Source: Hyphomonas sp.
Lineage (GTDB): Bacteria; Pseudomonadota; Alphaproteobacteria; Caulobacterales; Hyphomonadaceae
NCBI GenBank assembly: GCA_013791775.1
Contig: VMTE01000049.1
Span: 1 to 64,000, forward strand
DNA length: 64,000 nucleotides
Reading direction: 5' to 3'
The position numbers and the translations under genes are program-made. The notes below the pieces were generated by a model that made no database searches, had not been told where the DNA came from, and was given only the letters and a program-made list of their open reading frames with translations. Of the stretch, positions 8,788 through 17,918 are shown in pieces. How positions within the stretch are numbered: position 1 is the first letter of the stretch; each line of letters begins with the position of its first letter.

Positions 8788-9774
8788 ATGCCGGCATCGA
8801 AGCTGAAAGTCGTCGTCACCCGCAAGCTGCCGTCAGCGGTGGAATTGCGGATGAAAGAACTGTTCGACGCCCGTCTGAACGAATCGGACATCCCGCTTAC
8901 CCAGGAACAGCTGGCCGAGGCGATGCAGACCGCCGATGTGCTGGTGCCCACCGTGACCGACCGGATCGACGGGCGCCTGATGGCGCGGGCCGGCCAGCAG
9001 CTGCGCCTGATCGCCCAGTTCGGCGCCGGTGTGGACAATATCGACGTCGCCAGCGCGGTGCAGCGCGGTATCACGGTGACCAACACGCCGGGTGTCCTGA
9101 CGGATGACACGGCGGACGTCGCAATGGCGATGATCCTCGCCGTGCCGCGCCGCCTGCACGAAGGCGTGCAGATCATGGAAACCGGAAAGTTCGACGGCTG
9201 GACGCCGACCTGGATGATGGGCCGCCGCCTGTCGGGCAAGCGCCTCGGCATCATCGGCATGGGCCGCATCGGCCAGGCGGTCGCGCGCCGGGCCAAGGCG
9301 TTCGGGCTGCAGATCCACTACCACAACCGCAAACCTGTCGGCCCGCGTATCGAAGAAGCGCTCGAGGCCACCTACTGGGACTCGCTCGACCAGATGCTGG
9401 CGCGGATGGACATCGTGTCGGTCAACTGCCCTCACACGCCGGCAACTTTCCACCTGATCAATTCGCGCCGCCTCGCGCTGATGAAGCCGGAGGCCTACAT
9501 CATCAACACGGCGCGCGGCGAAGTGATCGATGAAGCCGCGTTGGCACGTGCGATCCGCAGCGGGAGCCTCGCCGGCGCCGGCCTCGACGTGTTCGAGCGC
9601 GAGCCTTCGGTGAACCCGGACCTGGTCGGCCTGCCCAACGTGCTGCTGCTGCCCCACATGGGCTCGGCCACGATCGAGGGGCGTACCGAGATGGGCGAGA
9701 AGGTGATCATCAACATCAAGACTTTCGCAGACGGCCACCGCCCGCCCGACCGGGTCATTCCGGCGATCCTGTAG
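8788..9774 (+). CDS. D-2-hydroxyacid dehydrogenase (glyoxylate/hydroxypyruvate reductase type)
   Basis: 328 aa. NAD(P)-dependent D-isomer-specific dehydrogenase: Rossmann motif GIIGMGRIGQAVARRA, substrate-site Arg in NTARGEVID, Glu in the following helix and catalytic His in LLPHMGSAT. Best fits GyaR-like glyoxylate reductases. ATG 8788 is preferred to 8758 because it starts the conserved domain (MPASKLKVVVTRKLP) and has GGGAG at 8779-8783. Convergent with an alpha/beta hydrolase ten bases away. Substrate preference among 2-oxoacids is unproven. Confidence 0.88.
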   Translation: MPASKLKVVVTRKLPSAVELRMKELFDARLNESDIPLTQEQLAEAMQTADVLVPTVTDRIDGRLMARAGQQLRLIAQFGAGVDNIDVASAVQRGITVTNTPGVLTDDTADVAMAMILAVPRRLHEGVQIMETGKFDGWTPTWMMGRRLSGKRLGIIGMGRIGQAVARRAKAFGLQIHYHNRKPVGPRIEEALEATYWDSLDQMLARMDIVSVNCPHTPATFHLINSRRLALMKPEAYIINTARGEVIDEAALARAIRSGSLAGAGLDVFEREPSVNPDLVGLPNVLLLPHMGSATIEGRTEMGEKVIINIKTFADGHRPPDRVIPAIL

Positions 9775-9784
9775 CGCAGGCCGT

Positions 9785-10792
9785 TCAGTGCGACGCGGGA
9801 GCGATGTCCTCAAGCGCCACGTCCGAAACGCCGTACACGTCGTTGACGAGGAAGGCGCGCAGGTCGCTGGCTGAAAGTTCGGCGGCCTCTTCCTGCGGCA
9901 AGTGACCGATCCCGGGATAGAGATTCAGTTTCGCGCCGGGGATCGCTTCGGCGAACTGGGTGCCGTGTCCGGCCGGGATGAGGTTGTCGCGTTCGCCGTG
10001 CATCACCAACGTGGGCGTGACGATGGTGGACAACAGCTCCGGCGTGGCTTCCTGTCGTTCGCCGCGGCCCGAGACGAGTTCCAGCAGGGCCGCGCGGTGG
10101 CACGGCGCGCGTGCCAGCGTCGCATAGCGCTCAACCATTTCATCGGTCACGAACGAGGGGTCTGCGAAACTCTTCTCGAGGCCGTCCCGGATAAGCGTCG
10201 ACAGATCGAGATCCTTCAACACCCGGCGGGCAAGGCCGATGTCGAGCAGCTGGAACACCAGCGGACGGGAGTCATTCTCTGCTTCGGTGCGCGGCCAGCC
10301 GGACGCATCGACCAGGACGAGTCCGTCAAGGCGTTCGGGGTGGGCCAGGGCATAGGACCAGGCCGCGCCACCGCCCATCGAATTTCCGGCGAGGGTGAAA
10401 CGGTCGATCTCGAGCGTATTGACGACGCGGTTGATCGTTTCGACGAACTGCTTCGGCCCGATCTCGCCATTGTCGAGACAGCGCGAGAGGCCATGGCCGG
10501 GAAGGTCGAGCGTGATGACGCGGTAGTCGCGCTTCAGATTGCTGACCCACGGCTCCCAAGTTTGCAGCGACGCCGAGAATCCGTGAACGAGGACGATCAC
10601 CTTGGCGCCGCGCGGACCGACATCACGAAAATGTACGCGCATGTCATCGCCGAAGGCGAGATAGCGGCTGTCGGCATTCGCATAGATCGCTTCAAGTTGC
10701 TCATATGGAATGTCGTCGCGGCGCAGTGTCATCCATCCGGCGAAAAGAATGACACCCAAGGTGACAACAATGGCAAGGAGGCGTCTGAACAT
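9785..10792 (-). CDS. Membrane-anchored alpha/beta hydrolase
   Basis: 335 aa. One N-terminal transmembrane helix (RLLAIVVTLGVILFAGWM), then an alpha/beta hydrolase fold. Oxyanion motif LVHGFSAS, nucleophile Ser in LAGNSMGGGAAWSYA, acid Asp in MHGERDNLIP and catalytic His in PGIGHLPQEEA. Likely a periplasm-facing esterase or lipase-like enzyme with unknown substrate. Stands alone between convergent and codirectional neighbours. Confidence 0.87.
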   Translation of the reverse strand: MFRRLLAIVVTLGVILFAGWMTLRRDDIPYEQLEAIYANADSRYLAFGDDMRVHFRDVGPRGAKVIVLVHGFSASLQTWEPWVSNLKRDYRVITLDLPGHGLSRCLDNGEIGPKQFVETINRVVNTLEIDRFTLAGNSMGGGAAWSYALAHPERLDGLVLVDASGWPRTEAENDSRPLVFQLLDIGLARRVLKDLDLSTLIRDGLEKSFADPSFVTDEMVERYATLARAPCHRAALLELVSGRGERQEATPELLSTIVTPTLVMHGERDNLIPAGHGTQFAEAIPGAKLNLYPGIGHLPQEEAAELSASDLRAFLVNDVYGVSDVALEDIAPASH

Positions 10793-10865
10793 GGCGAGGC
10801 GCAGCTTTCGAACACGGTTGTGCGGGAGATAACCTCCTCGAAAGGCGTGGTGTCAAACGCTCAGA

Positions 10866-11606
10866 TCAGGCGTTGCACAGCGGGCATTCCGGATCCCGGC
10901 GCAGGTGAAGCGTCCGGTATGCGCCTGCAAGCCCGTCAATCAGCAGGATGCGCCCGACCAGCGCCTCTCCGGCGCCGGTTATCAGCTTGATGGTCTCGAG
11001 CGCCATCGCGGAACCTGTAATTCCTGTAACAGGACCCGCGACTCCCACTTCGTCGCAGGCTTCGGCGGCGGGCGGCATTTCGGGCACCCAGCATTGGTAG
11101 CACGGCGCGCCATTGTGGACGCCGGAGGCGAACACGCCGACTTGTCCGGTCCATCCGCTGGCGGCGCCGGAGACGAGCAGGCGGTGGTTGATGTGCGCGA
11201 ACCGGTTGAGCGCAAAACGGGCGGGGAAATTGTCGGTCGCATCGATCAGGATTTCGCCGGCCGGCGCGTCTCCCGGCTGGAAGCGGCGGGGGATCGCCGA
11301 AATCGTCAGTGCAGGGTCGATCTCTTTCAGGCGGGCCGCAAGGCGTTCGGCTTTTGCGGCGCCGGTATCGGCGGCGCCGAACTGGATCTGGCGCTGGAGG
11401 TTCGACCGTTCGACATGGTCGTCGTCCCAGATCTCGATCCGGCCGACGCCGGCGGCGGCGAGATAGAGCGCGCACGGCCCGCCGAGCGCACCTGCGCCAA
11501 TAACCGACACCGAGGCGCGGCGCAGTTTCTGCACACCTGGCCCGCCGATTTCCTTCAGCAGAATGTGGCGCCGGTGGCGGTCGATCTCGTCGGGTGTCAG
11601 GTTCAT
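10866..11606 (-). CDS. ThiF/MoeB/HesA-family sulfur-carrier adenylyltransferase
   Basis: 246 aa. E1-like enzyme that adenylates the C-terminal Gly-Gly of a ThiS/MoaD-type carrier. Nucleotide loop VIGAGALGGPCALYL, ERSNLQRQ segment, and two zinc Cys pairs (CYQCW and CPLCNA). ATG 11606 overlaps the nadD stop by four bases (ATGA), so it is translationally coupled as the third gene of proA-nadD-thiF; the open frame to 11681 lies inside nadD. No carrier or thiazole/molybdopterin gene is near, so the pathway (thiamin, molybdopterin or other) cannot be told. Confidence 0.86.
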   Translation of the reverse strand: MNLTPDEIDRHRRHILLKEIGGPGVQKLRRASVSVIGAGALGGPCALYLAAAGVGRIEIWDDDHVERSNLQRQIQFGAADTGAAKAERLAARLKEIDPALTISAIPRRFQPGDAPAGEILIDATDNFPARFALNRFAHINHRLLVSGAASGWTGQVGVFASGVHNGAPCYQCWVPEMPPAAEACDEVGVAGPVTGITGSAMALETIKLITGAGEALVGRILLIDGLAGAYRTLHLRRDPECPLCNA

Positions 11607-12190
11607 CTCGGGCGCCTCAGGGTCGTCGAGGATGCCGGATTGTCCGGGCCCCGCAGGTAGATCCAGGCCGGCGGTGCGCAATCAGGCAGGCGCGCCGCCT
11701 CCGGTTCGCCGATCCGGAAGGCGGCGAACTGGCGCGTGAACGACGAGGCGTGCGAGAGGCGCGTACCGGGACGGGATACAACCGCGATCGGCATGCACTG
11801 CGCAATGCGCTTCCAGTCTTTCCAGAGGTGAAACGCAGCGGCGCTGTCGGCGCCCATGATCCACACAAAGTGTGCTGTTGGCGCGGCGGCGCGCAGGGCC
11901 CGGAGCGTGTCGATGGTGTAGGTGAGGCCCAGTTGCTGCTCGACGGCGGTGACGTGCATCGCCGGGCCTTTCGCCATCGCCTGCGCCGAGGCGAAGCGCG
12001 TCCCGAATGATCCGTGTTCGGTTTTCAGCGGATTGCCGCGCGCCACGATCCACCAGACGCTGTCGAGGCGCAGGCGCCGGAGGGCCGTTTCGGCGACGTG
12101 CAGGTGGCCTGCATGGGCCGGATTGAAACTTCCGCCGAGCAGACCAATCCGCCGTCCGGCAGCCGGACCGGGCAAGCGTGCGCGCTTCAA
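11603..12190 (-). CDS. nadD: Nicotinate-nucleotide adenylyltransferase
   Basis: 195 aa. Converts nicotinate mononucleotide and ATP to deamido-NAD in NAD synthesis. The GGSFNPAHAGHLHVAE stretch has the nucleotidyltransferase HxGH motif, and the C-terminal SSTTLR matches the family ISSTxIR signature. ATGA overlaps on both sides (with proA at 12187-12190 and thiF at 11603-11606) show tight coupling. In most alphaproteobacteria rsfS and rlmH follow nadD; here thiF takes that place. Confidence 0.93.
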   Translation of the reverse strand: MKRARLPGPAAGRRIGLLGGSFNPAHAGHLHVAETALRRLRLDSVWWIVARGNPLKTEHGSFGTRFASAQAMAKGPAMHVTAVEQQLGLTYTIDTLRALRAAAPTAHFVWIMGADSAAAFHLWKDWKRIAQCMPIAVVSRPGTRLSHASSFTRQFAAFRIGEPEAARLPDCAPPAWIYLRGPDNPASSTTLRRPR

Positions 12191-13473
12191 GGGCGGACCT
12201 GGCCTGCGCCGCGCACGACATACTTGTAGGTGGTCAACTGTTCGGCGCCGACCGGGCCGCGCGCATGGATGCGGCCGGTGGCGATGCCGATCTCGGCGCC
12301 GAAGCCGAACTCGCCGCCATCGGCAAACTGGGTCGAGGCATTGTGAAGGACGATGGCGCTGTCCACCCGGGCCAGGAAGGCTTCGGCGGCGGCCGCGTCC
12401 TCCGTAACAATCGCGTCCGTATGGCCCGACGACCAGCGCGACAGGTGCGCCAGTGCGCCGTCAAGGCCGTCGACGATGGCAATCGACAGGATCGGCGCGA
12501 GATACTCGGTCGCCCAGTCCTGCTCCGTAGCCGGAACAATATGGGGAAGGATCGCGCGGGCGCGCCCGTCGCCTCTGAGCTCGCAGCCGGCCTCCTCGAG
12601 CGCGGCCGCGATGTCCTCAAGGAGCGCCGGCGCCACGCCGGTATCGACCAGCAGCGTCTCCGTGGAGCCGCACACGCCGGTCCGCCGCATCTTGGCGTTT
12701 ACGGCGATGGCGACGGCTTTCGCCGGATCGGCGGCCGCATGAATGTAGGTGTGGCACAGGCCTTCGAGATGGCCGATCACCGGCACACGGGCCTCCGCCT
12801 GCACCCGCTCGACCAGGCTGCGCCCGCCGCGCGGGACGATCACATCCAGTTCGCCGCCGAGCCCGGCCAGCATGTGCCCGACGGCGTCGCGGTCTGTCGT
12901 GTCCACCAGCTGGACGGCGTCTTCCGGCAGGCCTTCGCGCTTCAGGGCGCCGCGCATGGCGCGGGCGATTGCGCGCGAGGACAGGATGCTTTCCGAGCCG
13001 CCACGCAGAATGGCGGCATTGCCCGCGCGCAGGCACAGCGTGCCGGCATCGGCGGTCACGTTCGGGCGGCTCTCATAGATGATGCCGATGACGCCGAGGG
13101 GCACAGCGACGCGGGCGATGTCGAGCCCGTTCGGCCGGGTCCAGCGGGCGAGTTCCCGGCCGACCGGATCGGGCAGCGCGGCGATGACATCGACACCAGC
13201 GGCTATCGCTTCGACGCGGGGGCCGTCCAGCGCCAGCCGGTCGAGCATCGACGGCGCGAGGCCCTTGGCGGCGGCGGCGGCCATATCGTCCTTGTTGGCT
13301 GCGAGGATCTCCGGCGCGGCGGCGCGGAGGGCGGCGGCGATGGCCACGAGGCCGCGCGTCCGGTCGGCGGCGCTCATCAAGCCCAAGGCGCGGGACGCCG
13401 CGCGGGCGCGCGTTCCCATGGCGTGCATCTCTTCGGCGAGGGCCGCATCGGGGGGCTGGGTCGCAAGGGTCAT
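12187..13473 (-). CDS. proA: Gamma-glutamyl phosphate reductase
   Basis: 428 aa, second step of proline biosynthesis (NADPH-dependent reduction of gamma-glutamyl phosphate). Aldehyde-dehydrogenase fold with the catalytic Cys in KMRRTGVCGSTETLLVD and the conserved IYESRPNVT and NAAILRGGSES segments. ATG 13473 is used; the frame is open further upstream (13605), but that part overlaps the neighbouring gene and shows no family similarity. First gene of a coupled proA-nadD-thiF operon. proB is not adjacent. Confidence 0.95.
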   Translation of the reverse strand: MTLATQPPDAALAEEMHAMGTRARAASRALGLMSAADRTRGLVAIAAALRAAAPEILAANKDDMAAAAAKGLAPSMLDRLALDGPRVEAIAAGVDVIAALPDPVGRELARWTRPNGLDIARVAVPLGVIGIIYESRPNVTADAGTLCLRAGNAAILRGGSESILSSRAIARAMRGALKREGLPEDAVQLVDTTDRDAVGHMLAGLGGELDVIVPRGGRSLVERVQAEARVPVIGHLEGLCHTYIHAAADPAKAVAIAVNAKMRRTGVCGSTETLLVDTGVAPALLEDIAAALEEAGCELRGDGRARAILPHIVPATEQDWATEYLAPILSIAIVDGLDGALAHLSRWSSGHTDAIVTEDAAAAEAFLARVDSAIVLHNASTQFADGGEFGFGAEIGIATGRIHARGPVGAEQLTTYKYVVRGAGQVRP

Positions 13474-13520
13474 GATGGGGAGGGATGTGCCGCAAATGGC
13501 CCGCGCCCGCAAGGTTTGGC

Positions 13521-14444
13521 TCAGGGCAACTGGCTGAGGAGCGCGAAGGCGGCCTCGCCGACGGGCGCGTAGGCTTCGTCCGGGCTGGCGTCTGCGCTGA
13601 CACAAACGGCCATGGCAAAGGCCCGCAGGTTGTGCAGCCGGGCCAGTGCGGCTTCAGACCGGTAGGCGACGTCCCGCAGAGGATCGCCGGCCGGCCAGAG
13701 ATCGGTGAACCAGGCCGTCCAGTCTTCAGGCGTCAGGACGTTCTGCCTGGCGAGATACATCACGGGCGCGGCGAGGCGCTGGCTTTCGCCGAAGATGTAG
13801 GCGTGCCCGGTTGTGCCGGCCTTGAGCGCGACGGCGGCGAGGATGGCGTCGGCCTGCGCCCTGGTCAGCTGGGGATTGAGCGACATCTGCATCAGCAGGT
13901 CCGCCGTGTGTGCGACGCCGTGGCGCCAGCCTTCGGTGTCGGAGAAGCCGCGATAGTCGGTGAGACCTGCCAGGAAGGTGTGGGCCGCAGCGATCAGTTC
14001 GCTGCGTTCGGCTTCGCTCATCCACGGCGCGATCCGGTCAGTCCGGGCGACTTCGGCGAGGGCGAGAGCCGCGAAGGGGCCGCGAAAGCCGTTCGGGTCA
14101 GCGTCGGCGCGGGCGAGCAAGGCCAGCAGTTCGGTCTTCAGCGGACGAAGCGTTTCCACGCTGGCCGTGTCGCTGCGGAGGAGGGCAGACAGCGTCTCAT
14201 AGGCAAAGCCATCCCGGATCGCCGGATCGGGATTCTCCAGACAGGCGGGCAGGGACAGGATGAGCGCCGCCTTTGCATCCGGGTTCATGGCGGCGGTTGT
14301 TTCGCGCCAGGTGTCGTTCATCACGGCCAGCCCGGCGGGTATCGTGCAGGCGGGCGCGGCCGCAACCGGCGGGGCGACGCCGGCAGGCGTGGAAGTGCAC
14401 GCCGCAGCGAGCAGGACGGTGCAAGAGACAAGTGTGCGCCGCAT
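13521..14444 (-). CDS. DUF2785-like lipoprotein
   Basis: 307 aa. Lipobox VLLAAAC near the N-terminus marks an exported lipoprotein. The helical body includes GWRHGVAHTADLLMQMSLNP, which resembles the DUF2785 family; its function is unknown. ATG 14444 is chosen, with GAGG nine bases upstream; an in-frame TTG at 14459 overlaps the stop of the upstream TIR gene (TTGA). Either way the gene is translationally coupled to the TIR-FGE gene, so the two probably act in one process, possibly at the membrane. Confidence 0.7.
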   Translation of the reverse strand: MRRTLVSCTVLLAAACTSTPAGVAPPVAAAPACTIPAGLAVMNDTWRETTAAMNPDAKAALILSLPACLENPDPAIRDGFAYETLSALLRSDTASVETLRPLKTELLALLARADADPNGFRGPFAALALAEVARTDRIAPWMSEAERSELIAAAHTFLAGLTDYRGFSDTEGWRHGVAHTADLLMQMSLNPQLTRAQADAILAAVALKAGTTGHAYIFGESQRLAAPVMYLARQNVLTPEDWTAWFTDLWPAGDPLRDVAYRSEAALARLHNLRAFAMAVCVSADASPDEAYAPVGEAAFALLSQLP

Positions 14445-14455
14445 CCGGGTCACCC

Positions 14456-16177
14456 TCAATCTTCTTCCATCACGACCCGGAAGCCGATCTGGCGGTCACG
14501 GGTGGAAACAGAAATGCGCGCGCGATTGGCCGCGCGATGTTCTGCCTGGCCGCTCTTGACCGAACCGCCCCTGACGACCCGCCGGCCGCAATCGCCGGTC
14601 AGGACCGGACTGCCATCCGCCGGCGCATCGGAATAGCCGTTCACGTAACAGTCCTCGACCCATTCGCGCACATTTCCGAGCATGCCCTGCAGGCCGAACG
14701 TGTTTTCCGGAAGGCTGGCGGCTTCACGCAACTGGTCGCGGGGCGCCTTCATCGCGTCGAACCGGTCGCCCCACCAATAGGCCGTGGTTGTTCCTCCGCG
14801 GGCGGCATATTCCCATTCGGCTTCGGTCGGCAGCCGGTAGGTCCGGCCTTCCTTGCCCGACAGCCACTTCGTGTAGGCATTGGCATCGCGCCAGGAAATG
14901 GCGGTCACTGGCAGGCCGTCGGAGTCGGATGCCGGCGGGCGATATCCGCCGCAACCGCCATCCGCGAGGCAGGCTGCCCATTGCGCCGCCGTGATTTCGG
15001 TCTTGCTGATCGAGAAGGATCCCAATGTCACGTCGTGCGCTGGGCCTTCGATCGGTTCGCGTCCGGATTCGGAACTCGGCGAACCCATGCTGAATGTGCC
15101 GCCCGGAAGGCTGACCATCGCAGGACAGACATCGCACACCGGCGCCGGCGGGGCAGCAGGTTCCGGTTCGATGATGACAGGCGCGTCCGCAACCGGTTCT
15201 TCGACCGGCGCCGCCGCGACCTCGGTGACGTCAGGCGCAGGGGGAAGGGGCAAGTCGATGGCGGGCGCCTCGGTCAAGGCTTCTGCCACCGGCACACGGT
15301 CCGTTTCTCCGCCGCCTGTGTTTGGAATCAGGTTCGCTACGCCCCATCCCGCCAGGAGGATAGCGGCAACCCCGCCCAGCATCAGCGGCAGGGTTGAACC
15401 GGACTTCCGGGCTGACGGCGGAGTTTGCCGCGGCGGAGGCGGCGCGGGTTTGGGGGTCGCGGTGACCGGCGCCGGCCTTGGTGGAGCGGCGACAGGGGCA
15501 GCAGCCTTCGGGGGAGGCGGAGGGGGTGGCGGCGGTGGCGGCGGAGACGCTGGAGGGGGAGGAGGCACAGGGGCGGCCGCCTTCGCCTCGGCGCGGGCGA
15601 GGGCCGCGATCCGGTTGCGGGCGAGATCCGAATAATGGCCCTCAGGATAGCGTTTCAGATAGGCTTCGAAATCTGCCTTGTCGTCGCTGTCCTTCACCGA
15701 GGTCCAGAAGGTCAGCTCCATCGTCATGTCGGCGGCCTGTCCGGGCGCCGGCGGCGGCGGCGCAGGCTTGTCACCGGACGGCGCGGCCTGTTCTGCGGCG
15801 CGGCGAATATCCGCCACGAATTCCTGCCAGCGCGGATCGCTGCGATCGCCGTCCCAGCCGACAAGGTCGGCCGACTGGGTCAGCTCGAACATGATCGGGC
15901 GTTCGGCGTCTTCGATCATGGCCGGAACGAGGACCGAGCTGCGCTGGCCCAGCGTCGCTTCCGTGCGCACCCATTTGGATTTCACCGAGACAGCCGACCA
16001 GAGCACGATCACGACATCTGCATTGCGCAGCATGCCTTCGGTGACTTCGTCGTAGGTCTGCCCCGCCCGAAGCACCTTGTCCCACCAGACCGAGAAGCCT
16101 TCGGCCGTCAGGGCCTCGGCGAAGACTTGCGCCTTCGGACGGTCGGTCCGGCTGTAGGAAAGAAAGATGTTGGCCAT
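14456..16177 (-). CDS. TIR / proline-rich / TM / FGE-sulfatase fusion protein
   Basis: 573 aa. Residues 1-125 form a TIR domain: MANIFLSYSRTDR, then WWDK, and SKWVRTE with Glu73 at the position of the NADase glutamate. Residues 153-192 match the FWTSVKDS...YLKRYPEGHY repeat often found in such signalling proteins. A run of up to 12 prolines (about 205-250), a transmembrane helix (263-284) and an acidic linker follow. Residues 352-573 are a formylglycine-generating-enzyme/SUMF1 domain (PGGTFSMGS, RLPTEAEWEYAARGG, GNVREWVEDC, GFRVV). The TIR should be cytoplasmic and the FGE domain periplasmic (inference). ATG 16177 follows a GGGGGACGGG ribosome-binding sequence. Confidence 0.9.
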   Translation of the reverse strand: MANIFLSYSRTDRPKAQVFAEALTAEGFSVWWDKVLRAGQTYDEVTEGMLRNADVVIVLWSAVSVKSKWVRTEATLGQRSSVLVPAMIEDAERPIMFELTQSADLVGWDGDRSDPRWQEFVADIRRAAEQAAPSGDKPAPPPPAPGQAADMTMELTFWTSVKDSDDKADFEAYLKRYPEGHYSDLARNRIAALARAEAKAAAPVPPPPPASPPPPPPPPPPPPKAAAPVAAPPRPAPVTATPKPAPPPPRQTPPSARKSGSTLPLMLGGVAAILLAGWGVANLIPNTGGGETDRVPVAEALTEAPAIDLPLPPAPDVTEVAAAPVEEPVADAPVIIEPEPAAPPAPVCDVCPAMVSLPGGTFSMGSPSSESGREPIEGPAHDVTLGSFSISKTEITAAQWAACLADGGCGGYRPPASDSDGLPVTAISWRDANAYTKWLSGKEGRTYRLPTEAEWEYAARGGTTTAYWWGDRFDAMKAPRDQLREAASLPENTFGLQGMLGNVREWVEDCYVNGYSDAPADGSPVLTGDCGRRVVRGGSVKSGQAEHRAANRARISVSTRDRQIGFRVVMEED

Positions 16178-16349
16178 GAACCCGTCCCCCGAGTGCGCCG
16201 CGAGCATTGCTCGCGCGCCAGGCGAACCTTGCACAAAAAACCGCTTTGCCAAAGGGGCCGGGATCGCCGGCATCCTGCCGCCTGCGTGCGGGGGCTGACA
16301 GGACCCGGAAAAGCCTTAAGTTCAGAGGCAAGAAACGTGGAGGAAGCGG

Positions 16350-17918
16350 ATGATCGACGTCGAAGCCATGCCCTATCTGGCCCAGATTCCCGGCGTGCAG
16401 GCGGCCCGCCGTCCCGGAGAGGTGGCGCTGTGGTTCGAAGGCCGTGCGACCAGCTTTGCCGACCTCGAAAAACACGCAAACCAGGTCGCCAACGGTCTCC
16501 TGGGTCTTGGCGTGAAGCCCGGCGAACGGATCGGATATCTCGCGAAGAACACGGACGTCTATTACGAGATGCTGTTCGGCGCCGCGAAAGTCCGCGCCGT
16601 GATGAACGGTGTCAACACACGCCTTGCCGCGCCGGAAGTGAAGTTCATCCTGTCGGATGCGAAGGCCGCTGTGCTGTTCGTCGGCAAGGAATTCTACGCC
16701 ATGATCGATACGATCAAGGCCGAACTGCCGGACCTGAAGCGCATCATCACTATCGATGGCGACCGTGAGGACTGGGATTTCTATCCCTCCTGGCGCAATT
16801 CGAAGTCTGCGGCCGATCCCGGCATCAAGGCGGAAGGCGCCGACGACGTGATCCAGCTCTACACGTCCGGCACGACCGGTCTGCCGAAGGGCGTGCAGCT
16901 GACCAACGAGAACTACCGCGCCTTCTTCGCGCAGGCGAAGCTGCTCGAATGGTCGAGCTATGGCGCGGGCGAGGCGGTGATGAACGCCATGCCGCTGTTC
17001 CATGTCGCCGGCGTCAATGTCGGTATCCTCGCGGCCGCGCAGGGCGCCAAGACGGTGATCCTGCGCGAGATTGATCCGCAGGTGATCCTGAAGCTGATCC
17101 CCGAGCACAAGATTGCGCACGCCTTCTGGGTTCCCGCCGTGATCCTGATGCTCACGCAGCAGGCAAACATCCGCGACGTGGATTTCTCGAGCCTTAAGCA
17201 AGTGTTCTATGGCGCGTCGCCGATTTCGGAGGCGCTGCTGCGCACGGCGGTCGAACTGACCGGCGCGCGGTTCACGCAGCTTTACGGTCTCACCGAAACG
17301 GTCGGCGCGGGCACTTTCCTGCCGCCGGAAGCGCACGATCCGGCCTGGGGCAAGCTACGCTCGTGCGGTGTGCCCTGGCCGGGCGCGGTAGTGCGCGTGG
17401 TGGACGGGGAGGGCAAGCCGGTGCCAACCGGTGACGTCGGCGAGATTGTGATCAAGGCCGGCTTCGTGATGAAGGGGTACTGGAACCGCGCGGACGCCAC
17501 GAAGGAGGCGGTGCGCGACGGCTTTTTCTACACCGGCGATGCCGGCTATTTCGATGAGGACGGATTCCTCTTCATCCATGACCGGGTGAAGGACATGATC
17601 GTCTCGGGCGGCGAGAACGTCTATCCGGCCGAGGTCGAGAACGCGATCTTCGGCGCGCCGGGCGTGGCGGATGTTGCCGTGATCGGCGTGCCGGACGAGA
17701 AGTGGGGCGAGGCGGTGAAAGCCATCGTCGTCAGGAAACCCGGCGAGGCGCCGACGCCTGAGAGCATCATCGCCTGGGCGAAGGAACGCATCGCGGCCTA
17801 CAAAGCGCCGAAAACGGTGGACTTCATCGACGCCCTGCCGCGCAATCCCTCCGGCAAGATCCTGCGCAAAGATCTGCGCGAGTCTTACTGGAAAGGCATG
17901 ACACGGCGCGTGGGTTAG
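16350..17918 (+). CDS. Fatty acyl-CoA synthetase (AMP-binding)
   Basis: 522 aa. ANL-superfamily ligase: P-loop YTSGTTGLPKGVQ, A5 motif YGLTET, A7 YFYTGDAGY-like FFYTGD, A8 hinge DRVKDMIVSGGENVYP and A10 lysine in PRNPSGKILRKDLR. Activates a carboxylic acid to its CoA thioester through an acyl-AMP. Sequence style is that of medium/long-chain or FadD3-like ligases; the chain length is not inferable. GGAGG six bases before ATG 16350. Its stop overlaps the 3' end of the convergent S41 gene by four bases. Confidence 0.9.
   Translation: MIDVEAMPYLAQIPGVQAARRPGEVALWFEGRATSFADLEKHANQVANGLLGLGVKPGERIGYLAKNTDVYYEMLFGAAKVRAVMNGVNTRLAAPEVKFILSDAKAAVLFVGKEFYAMIDTIKAELPDLKRIITIDGDREDWDFYPSWRNSKSAADPGIKAEGADDVIQLYTSGTTGLPKGVQLTNENYRAFFAQAKLLEWSSYGAGEAVMNAMPLFHVAGVNVGILAAAQGAKTVILREIDPQVILKLIPEHKIAHAFWVPAVILMLTQQANIRDVDFSSLKQVFYGASPISEALLRTAVELTGARFTQLYGLTETVGAGTFLPPEAHDPAWGKLRSCGVPWPGAVVRVVDGEGKPVPTGDVGEIVIKAGFVMKGYWNRADATKEAVRDGFFYTGDAGYFDEDGFLFIHDRVKDMIVSGGENVYPAEVENAIFGAPGVADVAVIGVPDEKWGEAVKAIVVRKPGEAPTPESIIAWAKERIAAYKAPKTVDFIDALPRNPSGKILRKDLRESYWKGMTRRVG

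Noticed and set aside
15481-15560. Tandem DNA repeat in the TIR gene
   Set aside because: It is simply the GGN/CCN codon run for the polyproline linker, not a separate repeat element.
15771-17336. 521-aa minus-strand open frame across the TIR gene start and acyl-CoA synthetase
   Set aside because: Overlaps two real genes on both strands and has no recognisable domain.
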